From: Phascolarctos cinereus
Taxonomy: Eukaryota > Chordata > Mammalia > Diprotodontia > Phascolarctidae
Direction: 5' to 3'
NCBI RefSeq assembly: GCF_002099425.1
Contig: NW_018344159.1
Coordinates: 1,426,001 to 1,490,000, forward strand
Length of the DNA: 64,000 bases
Shown: piece by piece, positions 62,970 to 64,000 of the stretch
How the letters are laid out: each line of letters opens with the position of its first letter
How positions within the stretch are numbered: position 1 is the stretch's first letter
Notes under the pieces: model-generated
Databases searched by the model: none
Told to the model about the DNA's origin: nothing
Seen by the model: the letters and a program-made list of their open reading frames with translations, nothing else
Made by a program: the position numbers and the translations under genes

Positions 62970-63429
62970 CTATTGGGAAACAAAACACAGCACAACTATT
63001 TGGAAATCATGAAGATCCAAAAATTTTACTGCAGCACTGAACTATTAAAGCCTGAAACTGCTCTAAGACTTTTGGGACATCCCATATTTCCAGCTTCTCT
63101 GAGAGTCACAAAGTTAAAAACCTAAATAAACAACCATCAGGGACTTGATGACAAATCTGTTCTCTCTTAGCTGACAGTTAAAAATGGCAATTTCTACACA
63201 GATGAATAAACTGAGAGTCATTTTCTATCACCATGCTGCTGCTAAGTGTCCAAAGTAGGATTAAAGACCAGGTCTCTGCTGTCTCAAGTCCACATAATAC
63301 TATGCAGAGAGAGCTTCATGGTCTCATGGCTATTTTACAGCGGAACCATGACACACTATCGTTCGCAGTCCTAGCCCAGGGCTCTTTCTCCCATACCCCA
63401 TTTCTTGTGCTGGAACTATTAGAGAAGCT

Positions 63430-63690
63430 GGTCTCTCTACCAAAAGTCTCTCCCCCCTGTTGGCCACTTTCCACTGAGCTGTTAAGGTGATCTTCCGAAA
63501 GAATAAGTCTGATCATATCATACCCTCCCCACATCCCCATTTGATAAATTCCAGTGGCTCCCTATCACTTCTAGGATCGAATATTGTATAAAATCCTATG
63601 TTTAACATTCAAAGTTCTTCATAACCTTCCCCCACTCCCACACCTTTCCAGTCATCTTACATCCTAACCCATGAACTGTGATCCAGTGAC
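63430..63690 (+). repeat. L2 LINE 3' region
   Basis: TCTTCCGAAAGAATAAGTCT, CCAGTGGCTCCCTATCACTT, TTCAAAGTTCTTCATAACCT, CCAGTCATCTTACATCCT. Confidence 0.6.
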
Positions 63691-63908
63691 ACCAGCCTTA
63701 CAATCTAATAGAGGAGACAAAATGCAAACAAATATGTACAAATAAGCTATATGCAAGATAAATAGGAAATAACAGAGGGAAAGCACAGGAATTAAGAGAG
63801 GTTGTTGGGAAGGCTTCCTGGAGGTGGGATTTTAGCTGGGGCTTAAAGGAAGCCAAGGAGGTCAGTGTTAGAATGGAGGGAAGAAAACATAAGTGAAATA
63901 TTGGAAAT
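63690..63908 (-). repeat. L2 LINE 3' region, opposite orientation
   Basis: CCAGCCTTACAATCTAATAG, GGAAGGCTTCCTGGAGGTGG, GGGGCTTAAAGGAAGCCAAG. Confidence 0.5.
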
Positions 63909-63975
63909 ATGCTGGGCAAGTCACTTAACCCCAACTGCCTCACCAAAAAAAAAAGAAAAAAAAGAAAAAAAAAGC
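63909..63975 (+). repeat. Short marsupial CORE-SINE, 3' end only
   Basis: TGCTGGGCAAGTCACTTAAC, CCCAACTGCCTCACC and a long A-rich tail; the head is missing. Confidence 0.8.
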
Positions 63976-64000
63976 AGAGGAGCAATCATGATCTCTGACA

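Overview
The window is vertebrate nuclear DNA, almost certainly from a marsupial. It carries, in order, the 3' part of CLUL1 (clusterin-like 1, + strand), the whole of TYMS (thymidylate synthase, + strand) and most of ENOSF1 (enolase superfamily member 1, - strand). This is the same order and orientation as the human 18p11.32 block. The marsupial call rests on the repeats: dozens of tRNA-derived CORE-SINEs of the GGGCAGCTAGGTGGCGCAGTGG type, with box-B-like GTTCAAATCC, in a short and a long form. They are mixed with old MIR, L2, CR1/L3, RTE and L1-like LINE fossils. The species is not resolved.

Layout. 1-18.6 kb: five coding exons of CLUL1 (377 codons to the stop) in large repeat-rich introns; the signal peptide and first exons lie left of the window. 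18.6-27.9 kb: intergenic, with LTR-type fossils in minus orientation, a near-perfect palindrome at 20.5 kb, and stacked L2 ends before the TYMS CpG island. 27.9-39.6 kb: TYMS, seven exons, 337 codons. Exons 2-6 have the sizes I recall for human TYMS, while the N-terminus is 24 residues longer. 39.6-64 kb: ENOSF1, thirteen coding exons read right to left, the first exons lying right of the window. Its introns hold a processed GCDH pseudogene, an RTE LINE, a CR1/L3 LINE and many SINEs.

How the genes relate. TYMS makes dTMP from dUMP. ENOSF1 is an enolase-superfamily sugar-acid dehydratase historically called rTS, known as an antisense neighbour of TYMS. The two converge tail to tail here, with stop codons about 2.2 kb apart. 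CLUL1 is a secreted retinal clusterin paralogue that merely lies upstream.

Most notable observations: an apparent one-base deletion in the ENOSF1 exon carrying two metal ligands; a GC-AG intron in CLUL1; a CLUL1 stop three codons earlier than the ancestral-looking one; an expanded Ala/Ser-Pro N-terminus of TYMS; two recent-looking inverted duplications (20.5 kb and 35.7 kb); a micro-duplication of the TYMS exon 6 end beside exon 7; and an (AAT)n microsatellite used as the polypyrimidine tract of the last ENOSF1 exon. I found no CRISPR array, operon, or prokaryotic or viral gene system. This is an ordinary mammalian locus with unusual local details.
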